64,000 bases of DNA, taken from Zygnema cylindricum (Eukaryota; Streptophyta; Zygnematophyceae; Zygnematales; Zygnemataceae). The DNA is taken from NCBI GenBank assembly GCA_037447655.1, contig JBBHKE010001592.1, positions 33,481 through 97,480 on the forward strand, in the 5' to 3' direction. The translations under genes were made by a program, and so were the position numbers. This document shows positions 12,002 to 28,000 of this stretch, piece by piece (position 1 is the first letter of the stretch; every line of letters begins with the position of its first letter). A model generated the notes under the pieces. The model did not search any database. It was not told where the DNA came from and was given only the letters and a program-made list of their open reading frames with translations.

Positions 12002-12709
12002 TACTGTCCTAAATAGTGTTCAAGGGCTCGTCCCAACTCTTCATTGGCCCTTACTGTCGACCGAGAACCGGGGCATAGTGAAGCTCACTTTGAGGGAAGT
12101 AAACATATGAGAGGGCAAAACTAAAAGAGACATAGAGGGCAATGGGGATAAAATAACACTACTATCTTTTCCAGATTGAAATGGATATTACAAAAGAAAG
12201 CGAAGTAATGTTGAGAATGGTTTGACAGAGCCTTAAAAAGTGCTCCAGTAGCCTCGATATCAACTAGTGGTTCATGATAACTCAAGTCATTTCGATCTTC
12301 TAGGACATAATACAAGAAAATTGATTGACACTAACAAAATTGACAAACATGAGACCGTTCAAAACGTATTTTGACATGTGAAATAAAACTTGTATACTAT
12401 GGTCGAGTCACATACTAGGAAACGGGATATCTGATCATCACTATTAAAACAAATAGACTCCAAGAAGAAAAATATCGTTCCAAAATTCTAGTCCTAACCA
12501 GTACACAGAATCAGTACTGGATTGATTCTGGGTTTCAAGAAGTACTAGCCCAAAATCAAAACAACTAAAACTACTTTGTGAAGGACTTTTCTTGTTTTCT
12601 AAAAAAGTTGCATATGGAATATTCGGCATAACAACGCCCTATTTTGCAATAAAAACGACAAAAAACGGGCGAAAGACGAGTATAAAGACAGGCACAAAAC
12701 GGTAAAGCT
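12002..12709. other. Interval downstream of the RecG stop, nothing recognised
   Basis: Presumably the RecG 3' UTR (gene on the minus strand) plus a little intergenic DNA. No convincing ORF on either strand. Confidence 0.4.
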
Positions 12710-15700
12710 CTAAGATCGTGATAAACTTGGACGACGAATTGCGAGCTCTCTCCTTAGTTGAGGAGAATGTTGTAGACCCCTATCTGCCTTCATAACTTCC
12801 TGCAGAAAAAAATGTAAAGAAATGAAAAATTACAAGTTAAAAAAGATTGAATGAAGGTAGAATTAAGATAAACACACTCAAAGCACTGTTGACCCACCCT
12901 TTTTGTTAACATAGAACCTACATATGGTATACACATCAAATATATGTTATTATAATATCCAACCCAAGAACCGACAAAAAGTCAGGTTTTTGCCTAAAAC
13001 TGTCTTAATATTGTTTGACGCAAATAGTACATTGGAAAACGTTGAAAAGTACACACAATATTTCAAAATACCGAAAAATCAGTATAGTCATAAACACCGA
13101 GGTTCAAACTCGTGTCCTACACAGTACAAACCAACAGTCACTTCTTAATACTCCATCGTCCACACTATTAGTACTCTACATTGTGAATCGCTATTAGCCT
13201 GAAGAAATAATCAGTATGAGGACTGTTTGAGAGTTCATAAACCTATTTCCGGTCCAAATGACGTGTACGTTTTTGAACCGAAAAAAGGACTAGCATTAAA
13301 AAACAACAGTTGGTATTAATAATACTAATTCGTGTTCACAGGGCAAAAAAGAACGGGAACAGAATTGGTGTTATTGACGCTAATAGCAATTCACAGTGTA
13401 CCGTTGTACAAATTCTCAGAAATTTAGTCGACTCCAGTTCAAATGCCGTAAATGTCAGCTATAAAAAGTTCAATATCTAAAATGCAAAAAAATAACTAGT
13501 GAACCGATCTTGAGTTCGTCATGTCGGATGTTACAGTATTGCATTATTAGTAGGTATACTTATGCAAAAAATATCCACTCAACTAAAAACCTTTAACTAA
13601 TGGATAAATCATTAAATCTTGAATCCAGATTTGATTATATTTAAAGAAATTAAGTATGTCAAAAGATAACCGACAATTTAACTACTTAGTGATCCCATTT
13701 TTGGCAATTCTAATAGTATTTCAGTAACCGGATTGTAATACAACAGTTTTCGACTGTAAATGTGAGGAATGGCTGTAATCATTGAGAGATTGTGTCTTTA
13801 ACATGTGTATAAATCATCAAAGAAAGGTACTTTTTTTCAATTATGTTTCTGGTTTTTCGCATTTTCTTCCCTCCTCACCTCTGCAGCCTCCCTGGCTTGT
13901 AGCAAAACATCGCTGTCAGTTTCATATCGCGCGAGATGAAACTCTGGAAGATGTCCAGACTGCTTTTTCCCGAGAAGCTCACCATGGCCTCGAAACCGCA
14001 TATCCATTTCCGCCACGAAAAAACCATCCTGAATTCACGAAACAGTAGATAAAAAAAAAAGTTTTGAGTTGAGTCATTGTCGAGTTATTTCTTAGAGTTT
14101 GTTAAGTCTAATTCTGCAAAACGTCGGACACAGAATACGTAGTGAAAAGGGTAAAATGTAAGTCTATTTGATGAAACTGAAGATGTATATATTACATAAT
14201 GCACAAATGCACAGATGTTCGAGTATAAACAACACCTTGAAGGTGAAAAAATGTTCTTTGTCAGCAAAATGCTTCATATACCCTGCAACTGTTCCAAAGA
14301 TTTATGTATAATGCGCAAGAATATACATACGATTTAGTATAAGCTATAAATTAAAAGCTGACCAAAAGCTCCCTGTCCAAGTACGGCGGAAAAATGTGAA
14401 ACAGAAAAAGGGAAAACATAATAAAAAATAGGAAAAGCGGTTCGTGTACCTGCGACTGTTCCAAAGTTTTCATTCGCCCTAATGAGTTTTGAGTGCTTGT
14501 GATGAGTAAACATAGAGCCTGTCTCTTCCCTCTTCCCACCCTCCCTCGTAGTTGATGAAGCTGAGCCATTCCATACCGTTCCGCATGTTCCACCAACATA
14601 ACTGTGGCCTCCGGGATATCAATTCCCACTTCAATTACAGTTGTGGAGACCAATACCTGCAAGATTCATCATTTTTTCACTTTTTACTTCAATTTTTTTT
14701 TCTTTTACTTCAAAGATTTTCACTTTTTACAAAGTAAAAGAAATTTCTTTCCTAGGATGGTTCTAAAAAAGCTGATTGCCCACTTCATTGCAGTTGTAGA
14801 GACCAAAAAACCTATGATTAAAAATATGATCATGTATTACGAGTTTGTTTGAGAGATTGGTTAGAATGAATAAAATATGATAAGTGCGCAGGACCAAACC
14901 ATGCAAGGAATCATCATTTTTCACTGATTTCTTCAGAATCAAAAATGTTCTCCCTCTCAGAACCCTTCTAAAAAGAGCTAAAACAATAATGGGACGTAAA
15001 TTTCTTCAGTTCCAAAACAAATCAATTGTACAACATTGTAAGCAAACTCAAAACCACTGACATCGATTTAAATCTTTGTTTACAGCCAAAATAGAATGGT
15101 TTAACAGCATGAAATTGAATTTGAAAATCGATAAAAGCATCGCAATGCTAGAACTGCCTTTCTCCAATTGCCACTCTCATATAAAGGGCAAAAAACATAA
15201 ACTATCAACTATTCCCTGATACCATTTCCCACTTCCGTTCCTTCCTCCTTCATGCGATCCCTGCCTGAACCATCCCGCTCCAATCCTTTCCTTGCCCCTG
15301 TTGCAAGAATTCATATTCCTTTTCCATCTTCCACCATTCCATTCTTCCATTCCTTGTTTCCCCCTCCACCCTTCCTTCCCTCCTCCCTCCTCTCCTCTCC
15401 TCTCCTCTCTCTCTCCCTCTCTCTCCTCTCCTCTCCTCTCCTCTCCACCACTTCCTTCACCTACACCTGCCACCTCGCCCCTCTCCCTCTCCTCTCCTCT
15501 CCTCTCCTCTCCTCTCCTCTCCTCTCCTCTCCTCTCCCCTCCTCTCCTCTCCTCCCTCCCTCCCTCACTCTCTATCCTTTATCCCCCCCGCCCCCTCTCC
15601 CTCTTCCTCTCCCTCTCCCTCTTTAATTTTCTCGGTAAAGAGCAGTATAAACAAGGGTTTTAAGGGGAGAATAAAATATGCAGGAGAGGTTGGTGATAAA

Positions 15701-18646
15701 GAAAAATTAACAAGTAGGCATTTCAAAATGGCAATTGAACAGAACGAGGAACAAGTAGTCCCCCCTTTCCTTTTAAGGGGAAAGAAATGCCATTCTTTTG
15801 GAAAACATCGACCCATTGAGCCTTGTGAGGGACTCACAAAAGAAACTTTAACTTTACCCACATTACTGTTGGGTAAGGTGAGGAAACCTACCTTTTTCCC
15901 AAAAAAAATTGCACACTACCTTACATTACTGGCGTGCCTTTTAGTTATCTAAGAAAATATTCACATTTTCTTGTGCTAGCCTTACCAGTGATAAAGAGAG
16001 AAGTTAAAAAAAAAACGAATTCTGCTTGACAGTAAATAGATTTTGTAGGTGGTTAATCAACTATTAAAGAAAGTACGTCAAATTATTCAAGAGATTACAT
16101 AGAACACATATTCTTTGCCACTCCACGAACCAAAAGAATTGAATCAAAACTCTAAAGAAACCAAAAAAAACCACCTCTGTTTCTCACCCTGTACGCCTCT
16201 GCTCGTTTCTCCGGCTCATCAACAAAAAGTTTCGTAATAATGGGGCTTCTCCCGGGAGGGAGTTCGTTGATTTGACTCAAACTCATATCCCCATGAAGGG
16301 CCAAAGCGAGAGTTCGAGGAATTGGAGTTGCAGACATTGCTAAAACATGTGGAGAGGGAAGAAAGGGAGAAGAAGAAGAGAAAGAGTCGCTTTCTACCCC
16401 ACTTTTAGAAGCAGATTCCAAAGCTTCAGACAGGCACAAGCGGCCCTGAAATCAGAAAAATAAGGAATGAAGAAGAAAGGAATAAATAAGGAATGAAACG
16501 GAAAGAAGAATTAGAAACAAAACAAAAATAGGGAAATATGCAAGAAAAGGAAACGACATAAAATGGAAGAAAGAGAAGAATGCAAACTTGGGGAATGCGC
16601 GAAAAAGCGGAATGAGAACAAATGGAAGAAATTAGATTACAGGAAAAGGACAGGCCTGGTTTGAATATAACTCCTTTCTGTTCAATTGAGGTTTAAACTG
16701 ACCAACCATTTCTTTGCAATTTCAAAAGAAAACAAAAACAAAAAAAAATGCTCCAACACTTCAGACAGTTTCAGCTTTTTTAGAAAAATCAGGTCAAATT
16801 GATCTTAAACCAAACCGCAATCTTTTTGCCTCATCAAGTATAACTTGGATATATTCAACAATCAAAAAACACATATGATGATGTATATACATATATTGAT
16901 TTGATTACAAAAAATATATATTCATAGCTTTTCAAAAATCAAATCTCTTCTCCATACATAATATAGAGATAGAGATAAACGTAGACAGTCGAGGCTTTTC
17001 CGTCACAACTCCAGCATTTCATCGAGAAGATTCCATTTTCATCTGCAACATTACCTTTTCATCAAGACGAGTCCGTTGTTGTACTCCAAACCTATGTTGT
17101 TCATCGATAACTGCCAGGCCCAATCGTGAAAATGTCGTACTCTCTGAAATAAGCGCATGGGTCCCCACCACAATTTTCGTTTCCCCTGTTTGTATGTTCT
17201 GTTTTTTCATCAGCCCAACGATCGAATAATGTCAATTATTCCATATAAAACGATACACCGCAAATTCTGAAGAGTCGAGGGTACAATTTATGAAATAGGA
17301 AATTTCAAGAAAAAAAAACGTATTTTTTATTCAGGCTTCGATGGGTAAGCCGAGTAAATGTGGAGCTTTGTCTGGAAAAGTTGTATATATGAATTACGCC
17401 AGAGTGCTATGAGACTCGCGAATAGTTACAGATATATATACATTTTTCTTTCTTTTTGCAGATAGCTTTAAATTTTTGAATCTTTCGAGAAACACTTGAC
17501 CCAACAACTAATATATAAAAAAGAATATAATATATATATAATTATATCATATGTATGTCCATTTGTCCCAGTTTTAAACTACCTGAATACAGCGGTATTG
17601 CGGAAAAGGAAAAAAACAGTGATATCCCAAAGATACCAACAACACCCTCCACATTTAAAACAAGCGAATTCTTACCTGCCAATCCGTAAAACAACTCAAA
17701 AAAGAACAAAAAAAAGGGATTCACAAAAACCCACCAAACGAACATTCTTCGCCCTTTTTGTCGATCCCGTGAGAAGTTCGATACGAGGGCGATCAATTTC
17801 TGGCAAACGCTCCAAAAGCTCCGATATTCGTTGAAAATGCTGTTGGGCCAAAAATTCGGTAGGAGCCATAATTGCCCCTTGGTACCCTCTCCCTACTGCC
17901 TCCATAATGGCCAAAACTGCCACCACTGTTTTTCCACATCCTACATCGCCCTACAGGAGGGACAACAGAATACCCAAATGAATATATTAAACCAATTTTT
18001 AACCAATTTCTAAACACATACAAAGAGGAACCAAAGTTTCCTTAATTCACATAAGGCAGTAACAATCACACTCACTTTCCTGTCTAATGATTGTCTCCTT
18101 TCCTCTCCCCTCTCATATCTATACTCTATATCCCCTCTCATAGATATACATATATATACATATACATATACATATGCATATACATATACATATATATACA
18201 TATATATATGTTTATATACATATATATACATATACATATATATATATATGTATATGTATATGTATGTAAATAACCTCCTCTGTCTCTCCCCCTCCATATC
18301 TTCTCTATATATATGTATATATATGTATACATATAATAATATAATATATGTATGTATGTATATTGTGTATGTATGTAATATATATGCATGTATGTCACAA
18401 AATATTGTGTAATGTATTATCTTGTGTAATGCATGTAAGGTATGTGTGTGTATTATTATGTGTGTGTGTGTGTCTTTGTGTTTATATTTTTGTATGTATG
18501 TATGTATTATGTCCCCATGCCTGTGTATGTGTTAATGTTGTGTAATAATGTGTGGGTTATATGTGTGTGTGTGTGTCTTAAATGTGTGTGTGTGTGTGTG
18601 TAATAATATGTGCATGTGCATTAATGTGTGTATATGTGTAGAAGTA

Positions 18647-18720
<74 letters not shown>

Positions 18721-21700
18721 TCCCAGTTAGATATATCAGGCCCCCTTCCCGTTCAAGAACCGATAATATTGATTATCGGAGTTATCGCAATAGGAAATTA
18801 ACCGATACACAACACTATATTTTACATACACGTGTCTCTCCCTCTCCTACTGTCTATTCCCCTTTTTCTATCCCTGATTATTATATTTCTATCACCCTCA
18901 ATATCATTTCGCTAGCCTGACACCTAACAAAAACTTTTCAGCTCAGTGAACAAAAAATAGCAATTAAGAAAAAAACACAAACTCACCTGCAGTAAACGGC
19001 TCATAGGGATGGGCCTCCTCATATCAAACATGATCTCAGAAGCAGCATATTCTTGACTCATTGTCAACTTGTACGGTAGAGAAGTCAACAATTTAATAGA
19101 TAATTCACTCCATTTTTCCACAGGAAGGGCACCTGGGCCGACAACAGAATTAGGGTTTAAACCCAAATGTTTTAACTGACTATCTTCTGATAATTGTTTG
19201 CTGTGGAGTAAGCCAAGCTGTTGAAAGACAAAAAAAAAGACGAAAGACACAAATATATAAGAGAGAGAAAACGTGAAGTCATATTGAAAAAAAAGACGAA
19301 AAGAAACACCAAGAGGGAGAACTGTCAGAGTTCCTGCTCTTTTGACATAATGAATAATTTACATTATGGGATACGATTTTTCCAATGTCAAGCGACACAT
19401 AGATGGCGAAGTAATCAGAAAAATGGCTCCAGACAAGGTAAAAATACCAAATTACATTAGACGCAATATAACGGCTCCAGAAAAGGTAGAAAAGCCCAAA
19501 TATTTTTTCGTGCAATATCACAAAGGACCACTTACTTCTAGTCACAAAAAACCAAGAGTTGGGTGTCAGAAATGACTTTGGAGGTAAAAAACAATTATCA
19601 AAACCAATACACATCTAGAGTAAGTAAATTATTAGCCTTAACACCTATATTTAATCAACTATACCAAATTATGTTTTTCCATGTGACTCATTAAGAGTCA
19701 CTTAACTAATATGTGTTATTAACACTACTTAATGATTTTGAGTTAAAAAACAGTCACTCGAATTAGAGTATAGCGATGGGCAGCATACTGAATTAAAGAG
19801 GAAGTTAAATCTGAATCAGAAATGTGACATTTTGAACCTGGTGAAAGAAAAACTCGTCAAATACAAGTCGGCGACGACCCTTCTCAACTACTGAGGCATC
19901 GTTAGGATTATGTATGGCCAAATATGCCTGCAGGAATCGGGAACAAAAAGCTGAAGTAAGATCAACGGCAAAAAAAAAAAACCAAGATCCCAAAAAAACA
20001 GCTTTAAAACACTCCACAAATGCCTTATTCCTTACCAAGAACAGCAACGACTACAAAAGAAAAAACTGACAGTGTTTCTACTCGCCACTTGTGAAATTCT
20101 TGCATGAGAATACAAAAACAGGTTGTACATCACAATTTTATGGACAAAAGTTGCCCTCTAACACACATACTGACTTCTAAAGCCAGACTAAAAAGGATGG
20201 GAAGGTCAAATACTACTGTCAATAATTGATCCAAAAAAAGCTCAACAAGACGACTTTTCACAAGAAGAAAATACGTCTTACCTGTCGAAGATCAATGAGA
20301 CCATACTTTTCCCTAAGTTCTTCAGGTAGAGGATCCACATCGTCCTTAACTATTGGTAGTAAACTGGCTCCATAAAACAAACCCTACGTGAGATTAGAAC
20401 TACTGTAAATTCCAAAACCTTCACTTTCACAGGCTTCAAGAAGGTTTCGTGTAAGGCATGTTAGTTTCCAAGGGATTATTTAAAAACCTTGACATGATGC
20501 CATCCCCATTTGCAGAAATTTTGTCTATAGAAAATTATAGTGCAATGGAAGTCGCTATCGCTTTTTTTTTTCTGAAGTCAATCTGTGAAGAATTGGGCTT
20601 GCCAAGTTCTTACTGACATACTTCACCATCTATTCATATCCAGACTGTGCAAAATTTACAGCTCTCACATTCCTCCAAATTTCAAATGTTCCTATAAAGT
20701 GTAACTGCTTAGTAACGGAAATTATTACTGAACAAGTCAATCTCACCGTTGTATTAACTGTTGAAACATTTTCGGTTGAATACTCCCACAAGAAGGGTAC
20801 ACAGGAACAGGCTTTCCTGTAGAGGGCAGCTCGACTTCTTCATTTGGAACCTCTTTTAAAGGGGTTACTTCTCCTGAATTATGGAGTTCAAATTGGTTTG
20901 TTCCTATCTGCTTCACCTGTAACAGTCAAAAATCAAACTATACGATTACAGTAACAAGGAAGAACACCCTACATTACTAATCACTATAATGTTACATAAA
21001 ACCAGTGTTGTCTTCTCAAATTTGGAAGACTGCCTGGCAAGAAGTTATGCAAATGGTGACTAATGTCTCATAAACATCCTGCTTCAAAGGTTTTCTTTTT
21101 TCTTGCTTAAAAATACATCTTATCACATAATCCTGGCCTCTAAAACGTAATAACTTGCATAAGGTCTAATTTTTCTCTAGGGTAAAAACTCATATGTGTC
21201 AATTATATAGCTTCTGTTGTTTAAATCAAGTGCATGGCTCCGATGGTCTAAAACAACACTGAGTGTAAGGAGTTTCTCAAAGGAGTTTAAGACGTTTTTG
21301 TTTGGAATTCGAACAGCATTCAGGGTTTTGTAGCGTTTAAATCTTGTGACCGCATTAGTACCCACCTTACCGCTAACTGATACACAAAGTCCTTCAGGAT
21401 ACAAGTTCCCAAGATAGGCCATAAGAGACGAAGGCGCTCCACCTTTCCTTCCTCTCATGAACCTTCTCCAGTTTAAAGTATAATCTTGTGACTCAAGATA
21501 TTCGTCTCCCTCCGGAGATGAAGGCCCCATATAGTTTGACTGGTTTGAACTACAATGGATCACAAGGTCTAAAATCGCTAATCCCGTTGATGTTCTTCGG
21601 GGACTGAAGAGCCCAAAAACCCCATTTTACCAAACACCATCAGGATGAAACAAAACTGGAGAAAAAAAAAAACCTCTAGAACTCGGTTCTTTTACACGAC

Positions 21701-21946
21701 AACAAGCCTCAGGAAAGAGCAATCTGATTTGGATTTATATGCACAAGCAGAAGAGTAAGCCGCCCATTGCAATTTACTGACAATTGCCAGGCAGTCAAAG
21801 GCGTATAACTTCATGACCAACTGCTGGAATTATTTCTGAGAAAAGCAATCAGAAGATAACGGCCTTTATTTGACCGTAATGACAAGATTAAAAATCCAAA
21901 AAATGTGATTAGAAAACGTACTTTGCGTGCCCCCGAGAGAGAGAGG

Positions 21947-22005
<59 letters not shown>

Positions 22006-25000
22006 CTTTCCACTACAATACCACCCAAATATGGACATGCAATTAATCAGCCTCATATATAAAACAAGAAAAACCAAAAAGTGAAAAAAGACAAATGTTC
22101 CTCGTCATTTTACAATATGAATGAACGATCCAATAAGAAGATAAAGAGTCATTCAGATAAAGAACAATTTTAATCTTATAAATCAGAAGAAATGACTTTT
22201 AATGACACAAAATTAAGGAATGAAAATGTGCTCCAGGCACAAAGAATGCACAGTTTTGAAAATAATTTGCAGGAACTTGACCTGCTGCTTATGACAGTTC
22301 CCACCACCGCTATGTGAGCTCCATCAGAAGGACTTTGTAAAGAATTGGAGTAATCCACATATGTTTTCGGATAATACTCTAGAAGTTGTCTTACCTGCAA
22401 AAAAACCAACAAAATATCCTTTAAGTTCAACTTGGGTATTATCGACCGTAATTAGTGAGGCCAGACAAATGTATGGAGTATCAGTATGTGTGGCCATTAT
22501 GGTGGATGCTAATTAAAAAAAAAACACTAGTTAAAAGATTTAGGGTCTCAAACAAATGTGAGCTTCAAAAAATTTGACACCTCAGGACCCATAATAATTG
22601 CTGAACACAAATATGAATGGAAAAGGAACTGAATTTGAAGGTAAAGGGGCAGGAGTTTTCAAAATAACTTCTAATCAAGTATCAGAACAATGCCTTCAAA
22701 TTTTACATGCAAAGACTTAACATGATGTGACTTCAGCAGGCAATAACTCTTTTGTGTAGCACAATGAAGAAAGGTAAACAAAAGCAAATGAAAATCTGAG
22801 CTTTAAGACACAGACTCAATTGGCTATCATGGTTAGTGTTGTAAAAGGGGAAAAAAAAAAATGCCAACAAAACATAAACATAACCCATTACCACCTGCTT
22901 AGGGAACTCACTGTGTAAAGTTTTTCTGAATTCAGCCGTCGTTTCTGAGACGGGGTAAAACACTTTGTTGATTGCAAGGGAATTTCCAGACCTGTCTCTA
23001 AATCTTGACTAATTTCACCTTGCCGACCTCTCTTTCGAATCTTCCGTTTACCTAAAAGATCCAGCATTCCTTTATTCTCTCCCTCCATTTCATCATCAGT
23101 TTGGTCGGAATCACTCCCACTCTCTGAGCCAAAAACTATGTCAGTCTCCATTCCGGATTCCTCACCTCCCCATTCTGTGTTCCCATTCGAACCTTCAAGG
23201 TTTTCTGATCCTAAAAGTGGCCCAGAATACCCAGAAAATCTCTGGTTTGAGGCAATATCTGGAGTCAGACTGTCGGCAAAGTTTGAAACATTCACATCAT
23301 CTCTTGAGGAAATTGATGTGGATGAAAAGTCCATTGGCCCTTCTCTTCCACCACCTTTCCTGAACTCCATCTGTTGATTAAAAGAGGTAGTGAAGGTTTC
23401 CTTAACTCCTGTCGCATCACGTCCTATTTGATAGTCTTTCTCCGATTGAGCTACTTCTGTTAAGGTCGTACTTAAAGTACTGTCTGAAGAAGTTTGATGT
23501 AACTGAAACTCTTGAGAATCAAATGAGATAGTCGGGTACTCGTTACTCCACCACAATAGTCTCTCTTTTGCTGTGGTTTCAGGTGGGGGAGGTTTCAGTG
23601 AAGGTCCTTCGGCATATAACCTTACTGAACCTAACAAAGGTGATTTCGCAGAGACGGGACTATAAGCTCTATTCTGAAAAGATTTCTGCTGATCCCCAAA
23701 AGAAAATGAAAACCGTGTCTTGTTGAAGACGTCCTGAGTAGGTTCTTCTTCCAAAGAACTTGATTCCTCGTCCACCATCACTGATATATTCTCTGATAAA
23801 AGACTCATTTCTTGACTGTTGCCACGATCAGAATCTAAGCCCAAAGAACTTAATTCCTCATCAACTATATTTGATATACTTTCTGATGAAAGACTCGTTT
23901 CTTTGTCGAAGACTACATGGGCAGTTCTTTTTTCCTGAAAACTTGTGTGCCCATCCACTATCAATGATGTAAAGACCGTTGACAGATTCCTTACAGAACT
24001 GGATTCAGGACCTTGATCTATTGGGGAAAAATCCGAATTAAGGGAAGGCTCCAAATTAAGGGACGCCATGGCTGCCTCCTGTGCATCATAGTCTTCTACG
24101 AGCTCTTCCGGAGTACCAAGTTTTAGGATATTTTTTGTCACCTAGGATCCAATCAACATCCCCAAATGCAATACAATGATTTGTCATTTTTGTTGTGAAG
24201 GTTTCATATAATTTAATCGATACCATACACCCTTTTGTGCCCTTCTTTCGCATGCGAAACAAGGTTCCTAACCTACGCAACCTTCAGCAAGGCTATAAAA
24301 ATTATGAAGCCTTGCAAGGATCCAAATGTATGTCACTTCCCCAGCTAAGTAGTGAGTAATTGTGTATTGATTACACAAAATCAAACATAATAATTTAAAA
24401 TTCTAATAATGATAGCCATATATGCTAGACTTGTAACACTTCCTTAATTAAACAAAATTAGAAATCAGCTCATAACATCCTACATATGATGGCCCGAAAG
24501 GATTTTTCAAGGCACAGAAACATCGACCTCCTGAGATTGCTTAACAATTTTCTGGGTTGTACATAAACAATTCACTTCTCTTTTAAAGAAGAAAAAAGAA
24601 AAAAAAAACGTTTTAACAAACAGAGGGATTTCACAGGGTTTTCTCCACATGAGTGTCCTCTTGAAAGGGAAAACGAGTTTGAGCAAGTATACCAGCATGG
24701 TAACTAAGATGCAACCAGAAAACGTCAGCCAGACTCTTCAAATATGCACTCTGTAAAGAAGTTTTCTTTATGATTCAAAATGTCCATCTTTAATGAAAAC
24801 CACAATAGAAATAAAAATGTACATGGATTTACAGACTGCAAAACAGACCAGAAAACAGATGACATAAGATGAGAAAAGTAAGCACCTGAGAGAGGAGGGT
24901 TTTCCTACTCCGGGGAGTTTTCCCACTGTATTGTATCGCTAAGTTTGAGAGTTCCCAGGTAGACGGTACCCGACTTCTTAATAAATCATTGGTCTGGAGT

Positions 25001-28000
25001 TCCCTCGCAAGGATCTCACCAAAATGACTGCCCAGAAAATCCAAAAACAGTTTTAGTAAGATTAGATAATTCCCATTAAGATGTGTGGAAACTGGTCCCA
25101 AAAAAGTTAAAAGTAGAAACAAACAATTTCTCATTGAAATGCAAGGAAACTGGCCCAAAAATAGGTAAAAGTAAAATCAGACATTTCCCATTGAGACGTA
25201 TAGAAACTAATCCAAAATTACTTTAAAGTAGAAACAGATAATTTCCCATGGGGATGTATACAGACTGGATCCCTCTCGTTTCCTACCTCCTTTTAAGTAA
25301 GTCTAACATGAAGCACTAGTTACATAGATCCGATAAAACATGCCCAGCGGTCCCTATTCTCTGTGATAAATGATGAACGTGTTTGTTTTTAAAATATTCG
25401 ATCACACATAACAGAATTGGCCATTCACCGTGAAAGAAGATTTTCCAAAAAAAGGGACTGATATGATACAAAAACAGAATGAACGACAAAAAGCAGTCCA
25501 CAAACTCCAATCATCTAGTATTCACTACACTTGATATTTGCTTGTGAGACAACACAGAAAAACCTGTTACCCATAAACAAATGCTTTTATATTTACAAAT
25601 TCTTCACAAGCAAGCAATGCACACACCGAAAACGAAGTCATGACAGGAAAAGGACTGACAAAGAGATAAACAAAAAACATGAAAATATCTTAGTCTTTAT
25701 ACATGTAATATATAGACATAAAAATACATACTGGACATGTGTACATACATAAATATGTACAATATAAAAAAAAAGTATTTTCCAGCAGCACATTGTTCAT
25801 ACAACGACGGGCAAAGAAAATCTACCTGGTAGACCAGCTAACACTGAGCCAAACAAACCTTCATAAGATCATTTTCTTCTGCCCATTTTTTTTCATGTTG
25901 AAACTTTTAGCAAATATTTGATACAAAGCTGTTCGTCAATTTACTACACTGTGAATCGCTAGTAGTGTTGAGAATATAAAACCTGGAACTTATTTAAGTG
26001 ATATTAAATACAATTTAGGCCCAAGCAATGTGGATGTTTTTTAACCACTTACCAAATAATCGCTAAAAAAAAAAACTAGTAGCTATAAAATGGTCAAGGG
26101 CTAAAGAAAACCGGCAGCTGATTAGTGTTGCTACGCCAATAGTGATTCATAGTGTAGTATAGCCAACACTTTTTCAGCAAAAACACTAAACCTTCTAAAA
26201 CTGCCTCAACAGACTCGAAAGTGCACAATGACTACTTGTTCACTTCTACTTTCTTCCTGAAGTACAGGTCATTTCAAGGAAAACGAAAACACTGATGTCA
26301 CAGCCAAACCAGCAAATGAATAAATTTTGGATGCTTTGACAAATGTGAATACCAATTGTTGATACCAGTTGCAACAATCACTGCATTAAAAACATTTCTT
26401 TCACCAAATATAGCACTGTGAAAAAAAATCCACACACACAGGAATATTTGTCAGACCTGCCTGATTTGCCAACTATGTTGCAATAGCCATGTCGAACCTC
26501 CCACACAATCGCCTTTTCTATTATCTCCATGTTGGTCCCAATTTTCATAGAAGAAGTTACTTCCAATTGGGTCGGTAATTCCTTGATACTCTCCTCGCGC
26601 AGGCCAATAAACTCCCCATTTTCAGATTCACCGTAAGAAACCCCAGTTTCTGATTTGGCCAAACTCAATTCAACATGGGCGTTTGAAACCGCAGGAAGTG
26701 GTCCTCCTGAGTGAGGCTTTTCTCCCACTGCATGACCATTTAGACTTATGTCCACTCCAAGTTCCTGAGGCGGCTCAGACTCTTTAAGTAATGCAGATTT
26801 TTTTGGCCTTCCCCTTGTTTGCCGCTCCTTTTTCACTACTGGAAGGAGATCCTTGATAACAAATACATGACCAGGCATATCTAATTGGGTTCCTGGCAAA
26901 TCAGAACTGGCAATCTGCAGGAACAGAAAGATTGAAACATAAAGTCTTTCTCCCGTGAAGTTGAATGAGAGATATTTGAATGAAAAGGATACAAGATGTG
27001 AAAGCTTCTTAAATACGTGATTGTGCATTATCTTCACTATCAATTGTGATATTAGCAATGCTAATTTTACATGAAAACCGACCAAGAGAAAATGGAGCCA
27101 TGCACAGATAAAACATTGACAAGTCACTTATACTAAGCCACAATCCCATGTTTTGTCAAAAGACAATTCTACTGCAAAACTGACCCCATGCTAGGCAAGA
27201 TCGTATTTTAGATGTGATTTACGAATCTTTATGGAGAATATTTGATTTTATTCAGATCTGCAGATAGTAGCCGGTATGGTTAAACTTTACAACTTACCTG
27301 TCACAAATTTACATCTCTTCCCATCGATGGTACCAATTCAGCCCGAAATAAGTGATACAGAAAATTTATTGCCAGATGATCATTTGTTGAAATATTTAAG
27401 AGTCCATCTGATTTGATTCGTAATATATCTACATAGAGCTCATTATTTGATACATATTTTTTAGATATAGTGGTCAAGACACTACATGGGACTATACCCT
27501 AATACTCACATCAATTTCTGAACCTTTAGAAGAGAGCTCCTGTGAGAATGCCTTTTCAGCAGCAGCTCCTTCGTTAGGTTCTTTATGGCTTATTTCCACA
27601 TGTCCAACAAAAGAGCTGTTATTGGCCACTGCAAAATTCACCAGCCAACGCCACAATACAACATACACCCCTTCTCAGACTTGCGAGTACAGAGGTAGAG
27701 TAAGAGAAATTAAGAGAAACAGACGAAAACCATAGAAAAAAGGGGGAAAGACTTATTCTTGGAAGAGTTTTAAAAGAAAAGGATGCTGCCTGTTGATAAG
27801 AAGCTCGGTTTGAGACGCTGTACTCATGATTCCCTGTGCTCTAAAAAGACTTAGTCAACTCATTCCTCGCAAGAAAATCTTACACTAAAAAAACAGAACA
27901 TCTAATTATCAGATACAAATATGCAGAGGCACATACACACCAGAGATTAGTCAAATCATTCCTCGCAAGAAAATCTTACACTAAAAAAACAGAACATCTA

